Source: Hetaerina americana (taxonomy: Eukaryota; Arthropoda; Insecta; Odonata; Calopterygidae). Taken from it: DNA of 64,000 nt. Made by a program: the position numbers and the translations under genes. The DNA is taken from assembly GCA_022747635.1 (NCBI GenBank), contig JAKTNV010000024.1, positions 6,915,803 through 6,979,802 on the forward strand. The letters run 5' to 3'. A model generated the notes under the pieces. That model searched no databases. It had not been told where the DNA came from and saw nothing but the letters and a program-made list of their open reading frames with translations. Shown here piece by piece: positions 11,930 through 23,555 of the stretch; within the stretch, counting starts at the first letter, position 1, and each line of letters starts with the position of its first letter.

Positions 11930-12225
11930 ACATGGAGATGAATTCTTAGGTGAGGGTAACCCTCAACTAATACTGAGCTTCCGACCCTGATGGGTGAATT
12001 TCACACACTACGACGCATGAAGTTTGCACATATTACAGGGTAGAGGGCCAGTTCCTTTCCCTTGGTCGTCTGCAGTTTCCCAAGAAGATCTGGTACACGA
12101 AGAATCACACACCTTGGGTTTAGCTGAAGGTGACCAGAGAAGGCCTCACTCAGAATCGAAACCGGACCCTTCGATCAGCATTCAAGGGTTCTGCCTACTG
12201 GACTGGGACCGATACTAATTGAAAT
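11930..12225 (-). mobile_element. tRNA-derived SINE, old copy (family A)
   Basis: The minus strand matches the family A SINEs at 59.7 and 62.5 kb along its length: head (CCAGTAGGCAGA, B-box-like GGTTTCGATTC), GTACCAGATCTTC, GGGAAAGGAACTGGCCC and TGTGAAATTCAC. Many substitutions and small indels show it is an old insertion. Boundaries are approximate, and no target duplication was found. Confidence 0.75.
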
Positions 12226-12712
12226 ACATCGCTGGCCACACGGTTCCTTCAGAACGTCTAAAAACTATGAATATTGTATTCCTCTTGTACTTATTAAAAT
12301 CCTCGAAATATGTCCCGAGATATATGTCACTTGAAGCAAGTGGTGGACGCGCTCTAATCTATGTCCGCGTAAACGGGGTGTAGGAGCCGTTGAGGGCCCC
12401 CGCGTGCGTGTGCGGGGAAGGGAAGGAGGAGTCAACGGCGTCTCCTCATTCCCCTGCACCGTTGAATGAATGCTTCCGGGATTGGCAGTTCGAGAGCCCT
12501 GGGTGCATGAAATTGATCACCGCGCTGGAAATTTCACATAAACGCCGCAAGAGACCCACGAAGACTCCACGCATGACTTTCACGTCCAGAATCATCTGCA
12601 TTGCTCTCGGCCACGCGATCTCAAGCCTACAAACCTGGGATACTCAATACGGTTACCTGCCCATTCAACCTAGTCGTGAAGAGGGAGCAGAATCGTCTGC
12701 TGCATACATATA
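12226..12712. other. Unassigned, no gene seen
   Basis: Moderately GC-rich around 12360-12440, otherwise ordinary. A 135-residue frame crosses it without a recognisable domain and runs into the palindrome to the right. Confidence 0.35.
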
Positions 12713-12843
12713 CTGGCACATTAGCAAGATTTCGGCAGCTTATTTGCTTTCTGTATTCTGGAAGCCTTTTTTTATTCCAATTAATTTTCATTACTAAACG
12801 ATATCAATGGTAAATGTATGCAATTAATGAGATAAATATGCTG

Positions 12844-12939
<96 letters not shown>

Positions 12940-13052
12940 CAGCATATTTATCTCATTAATTGCATACATTTACCATTGGTATCGTTCACTAATGAAAAGG
13001 CTTCCAGAATACAGAAAGCAAATAAGCTGCCGAAATTTTGCTAATGTGCCAG
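12713..13052. repeat. Large palindrome centred on (AT)n
   Basis: The left arm, from CTGGCACATTAGCAAG at 12713 to about 12845, is repeated in reverse complement from about 12936 to 13052. The arms are nearly identical apart from a few substitutions and a roughly 15-bp insertion in the left arm near 12775-12790. The centre is an (AT)n array at 12846-12936. Transcribed or single-stranded, the whole 340 bp would fold into one long hairpin. Fold-back replication or template switching at the AT array is the likely origin (inference). Confidence 0.9.
12846..12936. repeat. (AT)n microsatellite at palindrome centre
   Basis: A near-pure AT dinucleotide array with one CT interruption at about 12900. 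It forms the loop of the 12.7-13.05 kb palindrome. Confidence 0.95.
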
Positions 13053-13359
13053 TCTTACTTTCTGAAAGCGTGTTCCTTTGTCCCCTAACCCTTTAGCTAG
13101 GTTTATTGTTAGCACCACTGTGGCTACTTAGTGGGAAAAATTCGGGAAATCGTTAAATAATGGAGAATTACTCTTTTTTCTAATAACCTGGAAAAAGGCC
13201 GAATTTTTAAAAAATCTCAGGAATATGATACACACGAATCATGGATTCCCGACGGGAACGATAATCCTTTCAGTTGTGAGACCTGTTCGTGCTTAGCTTT
13301 GGCCATAATGAGTGCAAGGATGGACAATAACCAAAACTACTTATACTAATTTACCATTT
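13053..13359. other. Unassigned, no gene seen
   Basis: Short spacer between the palindrome and the CR1-like copy. The only feature is AAAACTACTTATA at 13333-13345, a possible target-site duplicate of 14285-14297. Confidence 0.4.
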
Positions 13360-14279
13360 CATCTACATCTACATAATACCCCGCAAGCCACCGCAAGGGC
13401 GTGTGGCGGGGGGTGTTAGGTCACCAACCGTAAAAAGGAACAATGCCACATGCAAAACAACAACGTGGAAAATTACACCCACAGCACCGCACACACTCAT
13501 GCAAAAATCCCTTCATCCAACACTCATGCAAATACATATACCGCAAAACAACTAAAAACTGCACCCCAGGATGCAGCACGAAAGCCATCCTACAACACGC
13601 AAGCCAGGATACAACAAGTAAGAATGTGAAACATCACTACCACATGAACATGCACCACAAAACACTCTACCCCCCAAAGAGACTGTAAAAGGCAGGGAAT
13701 GCGACCCCGTTGCAGGTAGCAGGAATTTCCCCTCGCGGAGAGGGACGAGGGATTGAAAGGGAGACTTAAAAACAGATGAACAGAACACAAAGGAGGTCAT
13801 TCGGAAAGAATGGGTTATTATAATAAAACACATAAGGTTAATAGAAGAGCATGCATTTAAGTAGAACTAATTATTTTTTAGACGCTGAGGGTGGCAAGTG
13901 GAATTTTTGCTATCTATCTGCAGTTGCTATCCCGTATTGTCCGTGGGAAGAAGGAGTCCTTGAGTCGGCTAGTTCTGGCATCTATTTCCCGAATTTTATA
14001 TGAATGATCCAAGCGACCAATGTATGTAGGAGTACGAATTATTTGCGAGACCTCGGTGCTGAAACATGCGGATCGAAATTTATTTAATAATTTCAATCTT
14101 GCATTGAATCGTCTCACTTCCAATGATTCCCACCCCAAATCCATGAGCATTTCGGTGACCCTTTGCGTTTTATCGTAAGAATTTCTTTCAAAACGGGCTG
14201 CCCGGCGTTGCACCTTCTCAATTTCCCGAATGAGACCTTTTTCACTCGGATCCCACACGCTGCATGCGTATTCTCTCAT
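13360..14279 (-). mobile_element. 5'-truncated CR1-like LINE, second copy
   Basis: Reverse-oriented sister of the copy at 5685-7229. It includes the C-terminal RT coding, the 3' UTR, the terminal stem-loop (about 13378-13425) and a short ATGTAG-type tail at 13360-13373. It is truncated further than the first copy and starts near LEYACSVWDP. A 13-bp direct repeat, AAAACTACTTATA, lies at 13333-13345 and 14285-14297, close to but not directly abutting both ends. Confidence 0.85.
13914..14279 (-). pseudogene. CR1-like RT C-terminal fragment
   Basis: About 120 residues align with the last third of the copy at 5685-6713, including YACSVWDPSEKG, VQRRAARF and TSRLKDSFFPRTIRDSN. The frame stops early after DSNCR because a few bases present in the first copy (GGATTAT region) are altered or missing. 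No catalytic RT motif remains, so the fragment is non-functional. The leading Met-Arg comes from flanking DNA at the truncation point. Confidence 0.8.
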
Positions 14280-15774
14280 TTACTAAAACTACTTATATTC
14301 TGCGGTGAAACCGGTGGCATACGAAGCGAAGAAGGATGAACCACGAAGGAAATAAGAAATCTGGTCCCATACACTCGTGGGGAAACTCGTGTGAAAGGAC
14401 GGTTTTTTTCGTCGGGAAAAAGTCAGCAGGGGTATCTTGTAAACGAATAGCCACCTGTACTCTCTAATATGCTTTTTCTAAAAATCACTCTCTCCCATTA
14501 AAATATGAATCAACAAAGGAGCATGAAATTATTCATACATTTTCATTCATGAATTACCAATGCTCATTGATGAAGTTTCGTCCTATTTCTGCTCTCCCCT
14601 TTGATTTATCCCGGAACTTCATGGGGACGATCGTTCGAACGAACGAATAAGGAAGTACTCACCCATTTTACTAACCTTAAAGTGCATGTTTTCGTGAATG
14701 ACCAATTTTAAATTTCATCCACAGCCTATAATGGACCAAATGTACTCTCGAGAATCGATTACTCCCGCGTTCAGCCGCTATAAAACGTTTGTGTATTTCA
14801 TGAATAATGTTGCGAAAACATCGTTAGTGATAAGTTGGAAAACAATACAATGTCTTAAGAGGAATAAAATAGCAATTAGAGGATGTTACACGCTTCTTAA
14901 ATATATTTTTAGTTTAAAACATTAAAGGCGAGTATTGCGAGACATTTTTTTGGATTTTTTGCAAGTCTCAACAATCAAGACAGTTTAACTTTCTCAATCA
15001 ACACCATAACATCCACCTTTGGGGCATTCAACTTCTCTTAATATATGCATCACATTCTCCAGTCCCTGAAATCGCCGTGACGAGAAATTGAAGGCGTTAA
15101 GATGCAATGAATGACCAAACCGTGAAACGGTGGAAAAAATAGTATTATTAACGAGACATATATTCTTTTCCATTTTTTACGACTGTACTAAAATTTTCAG
15201 TCAATCCCCGAGTGTACTCAGACTGTTGGAGTTTCGAAATATCGCGCATTGCAAAACATCGCGAATTTCCTTGTGCCTTAAATTCGGCGTGAGAAAAGCC
15301 TTATGAATCCTCTATTTTGGTCCGAACGAGGAAAAAGCCCTTGACAACTGAATGCCCGTCAGCTGCAGGTACACTCCCTCTTTCGCTCTCTTCGAGATTT
15401 GGGAAGAGTTCCTGCAGTTGAAGCCGTACACACAAATCACTTACTATCACTGTCAGCCTTTTTCCTCCAGGAATTGTAAGGCATCAACAAGAAGAACTCT
15501 TTAAATTCTAGTTGTAGTGATTTTAACTGCATCCACAATCGAATGGAACATGGTTAGAATATTTGAAAAACAGAATGAATAATAGGTTTACCTCAGAAAA
15601 TTTTCAAGTTAATCATAAAACCGATGATTAGGAGGTCTTATACCATTCTGTTAAATGTTATTGCATTTTTCAAAAGAAATTCTTAAGCGACGCCAACCTA
15701 CATGTATTGCAGGCAAATTCCACTTTTAATATTTATTGAATAATTGGACATTTATTTGAATTTAATTATTTTTG
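14280..15774. other. Unassigned, no gene seen
   Basis: AT-rich DNA without recognisable coding or RNA genes. A short imperfect inverted repeat around the CTGCAGG and CCTGCAG strings (15364-15418) is the only structure noted. Confidence 0.35.
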
Positions 15775-15910
15775 AAAAGTTCAAAGGAGCTGAGGGAAAT
15801 ACCGTGACAGCAAATTTTAACAGAGTCATCCCCTAATGCGCATTATAATGTACCGATTTCTTAGTGTAAAACTCATTCTCCTTGACCGGGACCCCACAAA
15901 CGTAGAAAAT
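15775..15910 (-). mobile_element. SINE relic (family B)
   Basis: On the minus strand this matches the family B unit seen at 17.5-17.9 kb and 48.0 kb: CGGTCAAGGAGAATGA, a TTTTACACT block, GCGCATTAGGGGATGAC and a pyrimidine-rich end. It is heavily mutated. The tRNA-like head is not preserved beyond its 3' acceptor side. Confidence 0.65.
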
Positions 15911-17041
15911 CTTACTTAAGTCAAACCCATTCATTTTCCATCAAAAGATACTCATTTTCAATGAAAATCGGAAGTGTTCATTATTTTCGACGAATAAATT
16001 TTCGAGATAAAATGTGTGTCCTATTCTCGTGGCTTTTTTAACACTCATGGTAGGTGCTTCGCATTCAGGGTCCACATAGATTTTTCTCCCCCAACAAAAA
16101 TCCGACTTTCAATTAACTGCTTTATTTGCAATAAATTATCAACGTTTTTGCCTTACATTTCCGCTGGTATCGTACTGTGTACTGTGCAATATAAAACGCG
16201 TTCTACAGTATTTCAAAGATATCTGAAATCTCGTTCATCTACTCGAGAGGTAGAGAGGAGTGAAAATAAATATTAAACGTCTTTCCTAGTTCCTTTATGC
16301 CGGAGGAATCAAGGAAGACATCTTAAAAATAGTGCAAATGCCTTCGCTATTAAGAAACACTATTCTAAACGAATTAATTAATAGGAGTATAGAGCTCGGA
16401 GAATATACTAATTGGCACTGTCTGGCAGCCTTATCTTTGTAGACATGGAGCTTATCACCTCAGTTGGTAGTTTATGCATATCCGTACCTTTTTGTATAAA
16501 TATGGGTTAGTAATATTTATCAGGGGGAGATGAAATCGGATACGAGCGCTTAACTAGCATTTAATTTCCAAGTCAAAATGTTTGGAAGGAATTAAATAAC
16601 ACGGACGGCAGAAATTTTCACTGATTCCAATTTACATAAAGGTTCATAACAAATGCAAAGTTAATGAGAATGCTTACCAGTCAAACACTTGGTAGTTAAA
16701 TCTTAAGCGACTGTGGCTATTGTTAAATATGCATTACTGGGAAAAATACTGGTAAAATTACTAAAGGAAAATTTGATACGGCACGACATATATTACTTAA
16801 GTGTTCATGTAATAGATCGTACGTAAAATTCCTTTTCGAAAAAATATTTTATCATTATTACCAGGACGTTATAATTAACACTGTATTCAATCTAAAAAGT
16901 AATATTCTCGTTTTCCGTTCTGAATTTCTCTTCTGTATTATTTAATACTACTACATAACTTGTGTTGACGTTGTCAATAAAGTATATGCAACAAATCAAC
17001 AATCTTTCCTTCAGGGATGGTAATAAAGTAACATTAAAGTT
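15911..17041. other. Unassigned, no gene seen
   Basis: AT-rich sequence. An 86-residue frame at 16016-16276 has no recognisable domain. Confidence 0.35.
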
Positions 17042-17480
17042 ACATCAGTACGGCGCGGAAACGTGGTCATTGAAGCAGGAGAATAGACGTAGATTGGAGG
17101 CTTTTGAAATGTGGGAGAGGAGAAGAATGAAGAAGGTGAAATGGACCCAGAAGAAAAAAAATGAGGAAGTACTTGGTATGGTGGGCGAAGAGAGTGGTTT
17201 GTTGGGAGAAATCCAATGGAGGCAGGAAAAATGGATGGAAGGCGTATTGACCGGCAGTGGGATGTTGACGACTATAATAGAGCGGAGAATGTTGCAAACG
17301 AGGAAAGGGACGGAGCAGGATAGGGATATTGGACGGTTTAAAGGGATGAAGGAAGTAATCAGAGATGAAGAGGGACCTGATGTTGTTAGGTTGCTGGATT
17401 GTGTTTTGTTAGGAGTCACAAAATATTTATTTGGTAGTTGTGTCAATCCAAAAACCTACCTTAACCGGTAGATTACCGTA
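17042..17480 (+). mobile_element. LINE 3' fragment (RTE-like family)
   Basis: The copy begins at TACGGCGCGGAAACGTGG, inside the C-terminal coding of the LINE at 57.6-59.5 kb, and runs through its 3' UTR to the shared end ACCTTAACCGGTAGATTACC (17457-17476). The frame YGAETWSLKQENRRRLEAF ... is open to a stop at 17469-17471, with about three quarters of residues matching the longer copy by eye. Only the C-terminal tail is present, with no RT motifs. It abuts the family B SINE insertion on its right. Confidence 0.85.
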
Positions 17481-17485
17481 TAATA

Positions 17486-17873
17486 ATAAACTGACTTAAT
17501 GCAACAATTTAAGAGTGTAAAAATCATTCGCCTTGACTGGGACTCGAACCCAGATCCCTCAATATCCGGTCGAGTGCTTCAGCCACTTAAGCTACCGAGG
17601 CGTCCTCTTAAACTCAGAAATTTTGGGGCTTTTAAAGGAACTAGATGTTGTGACGAAAGACCGTACATACAATGTCACATGCATTCGTAGTCGTGCGCGA
17701 GGCGCCACTGTCCACGAGGTTAAAGCCAACTTGAAACACTTATGGTGTTAATACTTTGGTGATTTTTACACTCTGAAATTGTTGCATTAAAATGCACATT
17801 AGCGGATGACTCCGTTAAAAGTTACTGTTGCGGCATCTCCCGCAGTTTCTTTGGAATTTGTATAAACTGACTT
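17486..17873. mobile_element. Family B SINE composite with inverted ends and 12-bp direct repeats
   Basis: Direct repeats ATAAACTGACTT at 17486-17497 and 17862-17873 flank the unit. The left part (17498-17602) is a minus-strand tRNA-like head followed by AATGATTTTTACACTC and ATTGTTGCATT. The right part (about 17757-17861) is a plus-strand copy of the same 3' body, extended by GCACATTAGCGGATGACTCC and GCGGCATCTCCCGCAG. About 155 bp of unrelated sequence lies between. The inverted arrangement inside one target duplication suggests a single insertion with internal inversion (inference). Confidence 0.75.
17529..17601 (-). tRNA. tRNA-like SINE head, not a functional tRNA
   Basis: A 73-nt cloverleaf can be drawn. 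The acceptor pairs GCCTCGG with TCAAGGC (one C-A mismatch and one G-U). The D stem is GCTT/AAGC, the anticodon stem CTCGA/TTGAG, and the T stem CTGGG/CCCAG with loop TTCGAGT. A and B boxes are near consensus. The anticodon loop CCGGATA lacks the invariant U33, and its middle bases (GGA) would read as Ser without the long variable arm of tRNA-Ser. It is therefore best seen as a SINE promoter head. Confidence 0.6.
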
Positions 17874-20639
17874 TTTGATCGAGTGAAAGCACAATTAACT
17901 CATATCCACCGTTCAACCATTATGCTATAACTTAGTCCAATTAGGATGATATGACTTCGATTTTAAAAGTCTTTTTAATAGAAGGCGAGAGAATTGGTGA
18001 TTATATTTTTTGTGGTTATGTCGAGATATGCTTAGTACGAAAAGAAAAAGGTTCTAATATAGGGTAAGGGGGAAGAGTGCGGGTAATTGTCTTTGGCGGA
18101 CACTCTTGGAGGGTGAAGCTCGTATCAATGAAGGTAGGCCGAGGTAGTCGGATCGGCCGACCCTCAGCGGTTTCCTTTTGTTTCGGATATGCTATAACTA
18201 AAATATCAGTATCAATAGGTTCAAGTCACTATTCTATGTAACTATCTACAATACGAAAAGACATCTATGCCCGAAAGACATTTGTGAGGTCCTTAAACGT
18301 AAATACTATAGAATTGCATTTAGTCTTTGAATTAATCTGTTTTCCAAATCAAATTTTCAGCACATGAAACGTTTATTTAATACCTGGAGATGTAGTTCAC
18401 CTCATATTAAGCCCTTGTTCTCATTGAAATGCAAACATACCGGCTGAAATGGTGGTTCAATTTCCAGAATGTTCTGGTTTTTAGGGAATCATGCATCCTG
18501 GGGCTATTTGGAGGGGCCTGAAGACCCTATCCAATTTGTTCTCTCGATCAATAGCCGAACATACCCAACATATTACAGATGCAGTTGCCGTTCAGAAAGT
18601 TTGCAATTTTACCTCTTTTTTACATTCAAAAGGGTTTATTACATTTTGGTACTGTATCGTATGTAGAGGATGAATAGGGAAATATAAATATTTCAGCCAT
18701 TCCATGTTTGCAAATTTATACTAATAAAAGGGAATTTACTGTATTCTACTCGTAGTATCATGTAAAGTTAGACATTAACTCTTTAATATTTTGTTATGAT
18801 TTAAGAGTGTACTTATGGCTCAATCGATGCGAGACTACCCAGCGGTCTCATTGGCCACTTGAGTGTTAAATTTCTGAGCTAAAAGTTTTTGAAGTACATG
18901 AAAAGGCAGGGAAAAAGCCCCAATTGGAAATGAATAATTCAAGAAAACCCAGTCGTGGCCAAAACAGGTTTCCGATAGGTCCTTCCAGAGTTGTTCTTAG
19001 ATCTCATGAGTGTTTTAAATAATTTGCCTTTTCTGCTATGACTCAATTTATCCAGCTAGGTGATACATTCAACGTTGATTGATTTTAAGCTTGAGTTCAT
19101 CTGATTGATAGCACCATGAGCCCGTTTCAAAACACTAATGGTCCACTTCAAGTCAGAAAGCTCTGTAAGCCACCTCCTATGTAATATGAACAACCTACCG
19201 CCGTTGTTATGTCATATTTACTGCCTTTGGCAGATTTAATTATGAACAAATTATGAAAATGGGCCCGAAGTGTTTTCTGCACTTTTCGTCTGCGATTTAA
19301 GCGATTAGAGAATTTCACTCAAGGGGTTCAGCATATTCTTAGAATATGCCTTCACCATAATTTCCGAGTAAGATTTAAAGGGTAGTGTGGTACGTATTCT
19401 GAGATAAACGCGCTAATTCATACGATTTCATGCGTTGAGAATTTTTTTCAAATCACAGGCTTGCCATGAAATCGACTAGAAACTATTATAGATGTATTAG
19501 ATATTTAATTTCGTTCAAGCAAAATTTTTTTAGTGATGCATTCGATATGCCTTATCTGACAATTTCTTTCTCACTCCCATGTTCTCTCTGACACCGTACA
19601 TTTTTTTTCAGGTGGAAACGATCATGAGGCCACCTATAACGGACAAGTGGTGCTCCGTAATTAGCCCCTTGGTGACCTATAAATGGCGCCAACCTTTCAC
19701 TCACCAATCCTCTGCTAATAAGGGCCTCTGCACCCTCCTCCACTCTACCCCCCGTCGAGATCTCAGAGCACATCATTCTGAAGATGCGAGGTAAATTCGA
19801 AGCGCGGGAAGGGCCGAAGAAAGGACCCATACACCCCAGTCACGACGTTCCCTCGACTCATTTCCTCCACCTATCTCTTTTCAACCGCCCCCACCCTTCC
19901 CCCCAGGCGAGTGAGCTGCTGCGTTCCTTGGCGAAACCAGTATCATCCTCACGAGTTTCATTGCGGGGGAAATTTTTCCACCCACCCAGCCCCCTCGACC
20001 CATATCTACCTCCCTCACCTCAACCCCAACAAACACACACACGCCTCCCTTTACACACAAAACATAAAAGTCGGTGAACTCGAGACGATCTCCCCCCTTT
20101 AACTCTTGAGCAATAATGAGTTAGACGTTAATTCGCTGAATCAAAAATTTAATTTTTCGGCAGGCAGAACAAGGTACGGCAAAATAAGTACGTAGTGTAT
20201 ATATTACTGTAAAGTTGCAGGCGTTTATTCAATAAGAAAATCTTGGCGAAAACTTGACATTAAAAAAATAAATTATTCATACAAAAGAGGATCCTCGCAG
20301 GAATGAATTCACGTTGATAACAACAATACAAGACACAGGAAGACAGAATGAGAAGACTTCGCAACTTCGAGAAGTAACTTTTGCTTAGCGAAATTGCACA
20401 ATAAACACTGATTTTCTCATTTAAAAAATGAACGGATTCATTTCCAAGAAATTAAGCAGGTGTCTAAATTATGCTTGTCAAAATAATTTGAGGCTCAATT
20501 CAAAATTTCTTTTCATTTAGGTTAACTGATCGGGCTATAACATATAACTTAACTCTGTTAAAATATATAGCATGAAAATTTGATGAGTTAATTATTACAT
20601 TTAACTTCCAAAATCTACTCCCTCCCATTACCACTGTTG
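17874..20639. other. Unassigned, no gene seen
   Basis: Mostly AT-rich. About 19640-20100 is pyrimidine- and C-rich on the plus strand with several CA-rich strings, and short frames there have no recognisable domain. A small palindrome, GCATATTCTTAGAATATGC, lies near 19331-19349. Confidence 0.35.
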
Positions 20640-21589
20640 TAGGTGATCCCACCCGCCCTACTCAGGACGGCATAGCGTGCCTCGGCCGCCTATCCCTCTG
20701 AAAACCCCGAGTGGAGATTTCGTAACCAGTTTGGGAACGCCGTTCACAGAAAAGGTGTAGGCGAGGGAGGGAGGGATATGTACATATAAATGTGTATGCA
20801 TACTATATTAGTATATACATGTACGATATAACCGGAATGGGATGAGATTCGAAAGGATTTCATACAAGAAAACGTGAATTAATAAAGTCCTCTAGGTTGT
20901 ATTTCACACAGGTTGCCTCTTCTCCTTTTCCCAGCTCCTAGTCTTGGAAATGGGGATGCGACACCCTATTGACCCCGCGCGACCCACCACCCTCTCTTCT
21001 CTCGCCCACGCCGCCGCTCCGGCGCTCGTGATTCGGGAATCGCTCGTCTAGAAAAGGAAAATTAAAAGTACATATAGAGGGTGAGGGGGTGGTAAAGTCT
21101 CCCCTCCCATCGGGGTCTCACGGGCGCCGGCAGTGGTAAATAAATTCTCAGAGACCATCTGCGAGTGCACCGAAACGGGCATATATGCCGACGTCTGAAA
21201 TCCTCCCTCTCCGTCCCTTTCGGCTTCCTCTCGCGGGGAAGAGGTTTGGGCTCCCCGATATGGGAGATGGGTGAAAGTGTTTTATAAGGAGCTGGGGGGC
21301 ATGCTCCCTCCCCGTCTCCGCACACCCCCTCACACCGTGGCGATGGGAACGCGAGAGCTACGCATGGGAAACTCTCCTGAGAGTGCGAGTGAAACATTGC
21401 GTGCCGTGTGCAAACTACAGGGATTTCACCGCAAAAATCGGGAAGGTAGAATTATCTTTGATATCAAGAAGTTTGACGAGGGAACAGCACCGCAAAAGAG
21501 CCAGTAGCTGCGGCAGCCCTTCGTGAGGAGGGAAAGAGGCGACCGTCGACCGGGGTCATTTGCCTGGGAGAGTTGAGGGTGGGTAAAGA
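20640..21589. other. GC-rich block, possible regulatory region
   Basis: Noticeably GC- and CpG-richer than its flanks, for example GCCGCCGCTCCGGCGC near 21012. Overlapping frames on both strands (up to 111 residues) have proline, arginine and serine-rich composition and no domain, as expected from composition alone. It could mark a promoter or 5' exon, but no splice-supported gene is visible. Confidence 0.3.
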
Positions 21590-21690
21590 GTTTAAGAGGT
21601 GGAAAAGGAAGGCGGGGGGAAGTTGAGTGCGCCTGCATCAGCCTACTCCCAGGGTAGGGCGCCAAGGGTTCCACGATTGGCCCGATTCTA
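21590..21690 (-). mobile_element. Relic sharing the family D SINE body
   Basis: On the minus strand, CCTTGGCGCCCTACCC followed by GGAGTAGGCTGATGC resembles the body of the SINE at 1130-1446 (CCCTTGGCGCC, AGAGTAGGCTAATGC). No tRNA-like head is visible. It could be a LINE 3' UTR rather than a SINE fragment. Confidence 0.4.
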
Positions 21691-21944
21691 CTGGAAAGGC
21701 GAAGATTACTTGCATGAAATTAGGTGCAATACCAGTTTGCCAAATTTACCAATGGCGCAGTGGAAAGATTCCCAACCCCACCGTATTGGTAGCGAGATCA
21801 CAATGAGAGTTTAGGGAAATCGACCGACGGGCCGGATCGATGTGAAAGATCATTTTTTCCCTCCCACAATTCGTGATCACAGCAGCTAAAAACATTGTCA
21901 AGTCAGACAGTTCGAAATACGATAAAAAGAAATTTTATTTATTA

Positions 21945-22290
21945 TTTTTCATCGGTAATCTAACGGTTAATGTAGGTTTCGGATGGGCACAACAATGAAA
22001 TATTTCTCTTGTCTCTTCTAAAAAACAACCCAACGTCCAACTCTAAAACAACGTCGATCTCCATATCTGTATACTTCCTTCCTCTCTTCATTCCGCCCAA
22101 CATCCCTATCCTATTCCTGCCCCTTTCTCGTTTCCCTAACATTCTCCCACCTATCACAGTCTTCAACATCCCACTGCCAATCAATACAATCAACCTGTAT
22201 ACTTTGAATCCATTTTTTCTGTCTCCTTATGATTTCCCCAAGCAATCCCCTCTCCTCCCGCACCATACCTAGCACCTCCTCAAAATGAAT
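21945..22290 (-). mobile_element. LINE 3' fragment (RTE-like family)
   Basis: The minus strand matches the C-terminal coding of the 57.6 kb LINE: GSGMLKTVIGGRMLGKRERGRNRIGMLGGMKRGRKY compares with the same stretch there in register. It ends in a degenerate 3' UTR around 21960. Upstream coding is absent and the frame is broken. It is an older 5'-truncated copy of the same family. Confidence 0.75.
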
Positions 22291-22324
22291 TTATATACTC
22301 CTCAATGGTCACCATTACAATACC

Positions 22325-22385
22325 ATGGCTGAAGGTGTAACAACTCACGCCACACGCCCTCGTGGCGGGTTGCAGGGTAAGAGGT
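22325..22385 (+). mobile_element. CR1-type LINE terminal stem-loop
   Basis: CACGCCACACGCCCT and GGCGGGTTGCAGGGT match the terminal block of the CR1-like copies at 7.2 and 13.4 kb. No preceding coding was recognised. Confidence 0.55.
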
Positions 22386-22494
22386 AGACAACAATGAAAT
22401 GCTACACTGGAAGTGGGATGAGCCCTTTACGGAGAAGGCTATGCTATACTGCTTAAAGAAAGTTTGTTTTATGAACCATGTATTTAGTATTTAT

Positions 22495-22690
22495 TTTAGT
22501 ATTTTTTAGTTCCCTGCAAACCACCTCTAGGGTGTGAGGCAGGGGGTGAATACACACCAGACTAATTTTAACCCGAATATTTTTACCCCTACCGCGTTCG
22601 GACAATGTAATTCTGATCTCTTATCGTTGGTGGAAAAAATGACATCTTAAATCTATCTATTCTACACCTAATTTCCATAATTTTACTGAC
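22495..22690 (-). mobile_element. CR1-type LINE 3' end relic
   Basis: Reverse-oriented partner of 4055-4255. On the minus strand it shares AAGATGTCATTTTTTCCA, GATCAGAA, TTAAAATTAGTCTGGTGTG and the terminal CACCCCCTGCC ... TTTGCAGGGAAC. Non-coding. Confidence 0.6.
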
Positions 22691-23440
22691 ATAATCTCGC
22701 CTACCAAAGTGCGATGGAGCAAATAATATATTTACAACATCTATGCTAAAGAGTATTCTAAATTATAATAATAAATCGGCTTTATTCAGGCGAGATTGAG
22801 ACTATGGCAGTCCTTTCTTCCAATTAACCCATCGTCAAATACATTCCATGAAAATATAATTATTTTTCAGTGCTAAATAATATAAGAAGAACTAGGTAAT
22901 TACAATCGATTTACAATGAATATGCATGAGTAAAAAGAGTGTGAAAGAAATGTAAAATTGTGGGAAAAATGTAAGGAATAAGGCTTTTATCCTTGACGAA
23001 AAAACTCACTGCAGGAAAACACCCACACATGAAGGGTAGAGAGAAAAACCTGCAGATAGATATTGCTAATGTTACAATTTACTAAATTTAAACAACAAAA
23101 ACAAAGCAATGCATGAAAAATAAGAGATGAGGTCTAACCAGCGAAAGATAACATTTCTCTTCGACTTTTTCATCACATTTTTCCAGTACTCTCCAAATAA
23201 ATCCTAATTATTCCCCATATTCCCCATAAGTCCATTCGACTCCATATATTCCCCATGTATATTTCAACCAGAAGAGGTCGTGTCGTGGTCGGTCGTTGCG
23301 CCGAAGCAGTTAATCAAGTGTACGCATTCCATATGCTGAAGGAATTTTCATTTGGTAAAAATGAGAGGTATTTGTGAAATGCGGCAAGTATGATGGATTC
23401 TTATACATCTGCTGGATTAAAAAAGTTGTTACGAGAAAAT
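22691..23440. other. Unassigned, no gene seen
   Basis: AT-rich DNA. A tandem-like TATTCCCCATA string recurs three times at 23210-23260. No coding was recognised. Confidence 0.35.
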
Positions 23441-23555
23441 AGCAGGTATGCCGGGATTAGAAGAAGAACTAGGACGATAGCCTCACCAAACAAGTTAGTC
23501 TGCTGTGTGTTCACCCCCTGCCACGCGCCATAGCGCTGGTGTGCAGGGTACTAAA
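23441..23555 (+). mobile_element. CR1-type LINE 3' end relic
   Basis: Contains GTTAGTCTGCTGTGTGTTC, CACCCCCTGCCACGCGCC and a terminal GTGTGCAGGGTAC, the same order as at 4.2 and 22.5 kb. No coding survives. Confidence 0.55.
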
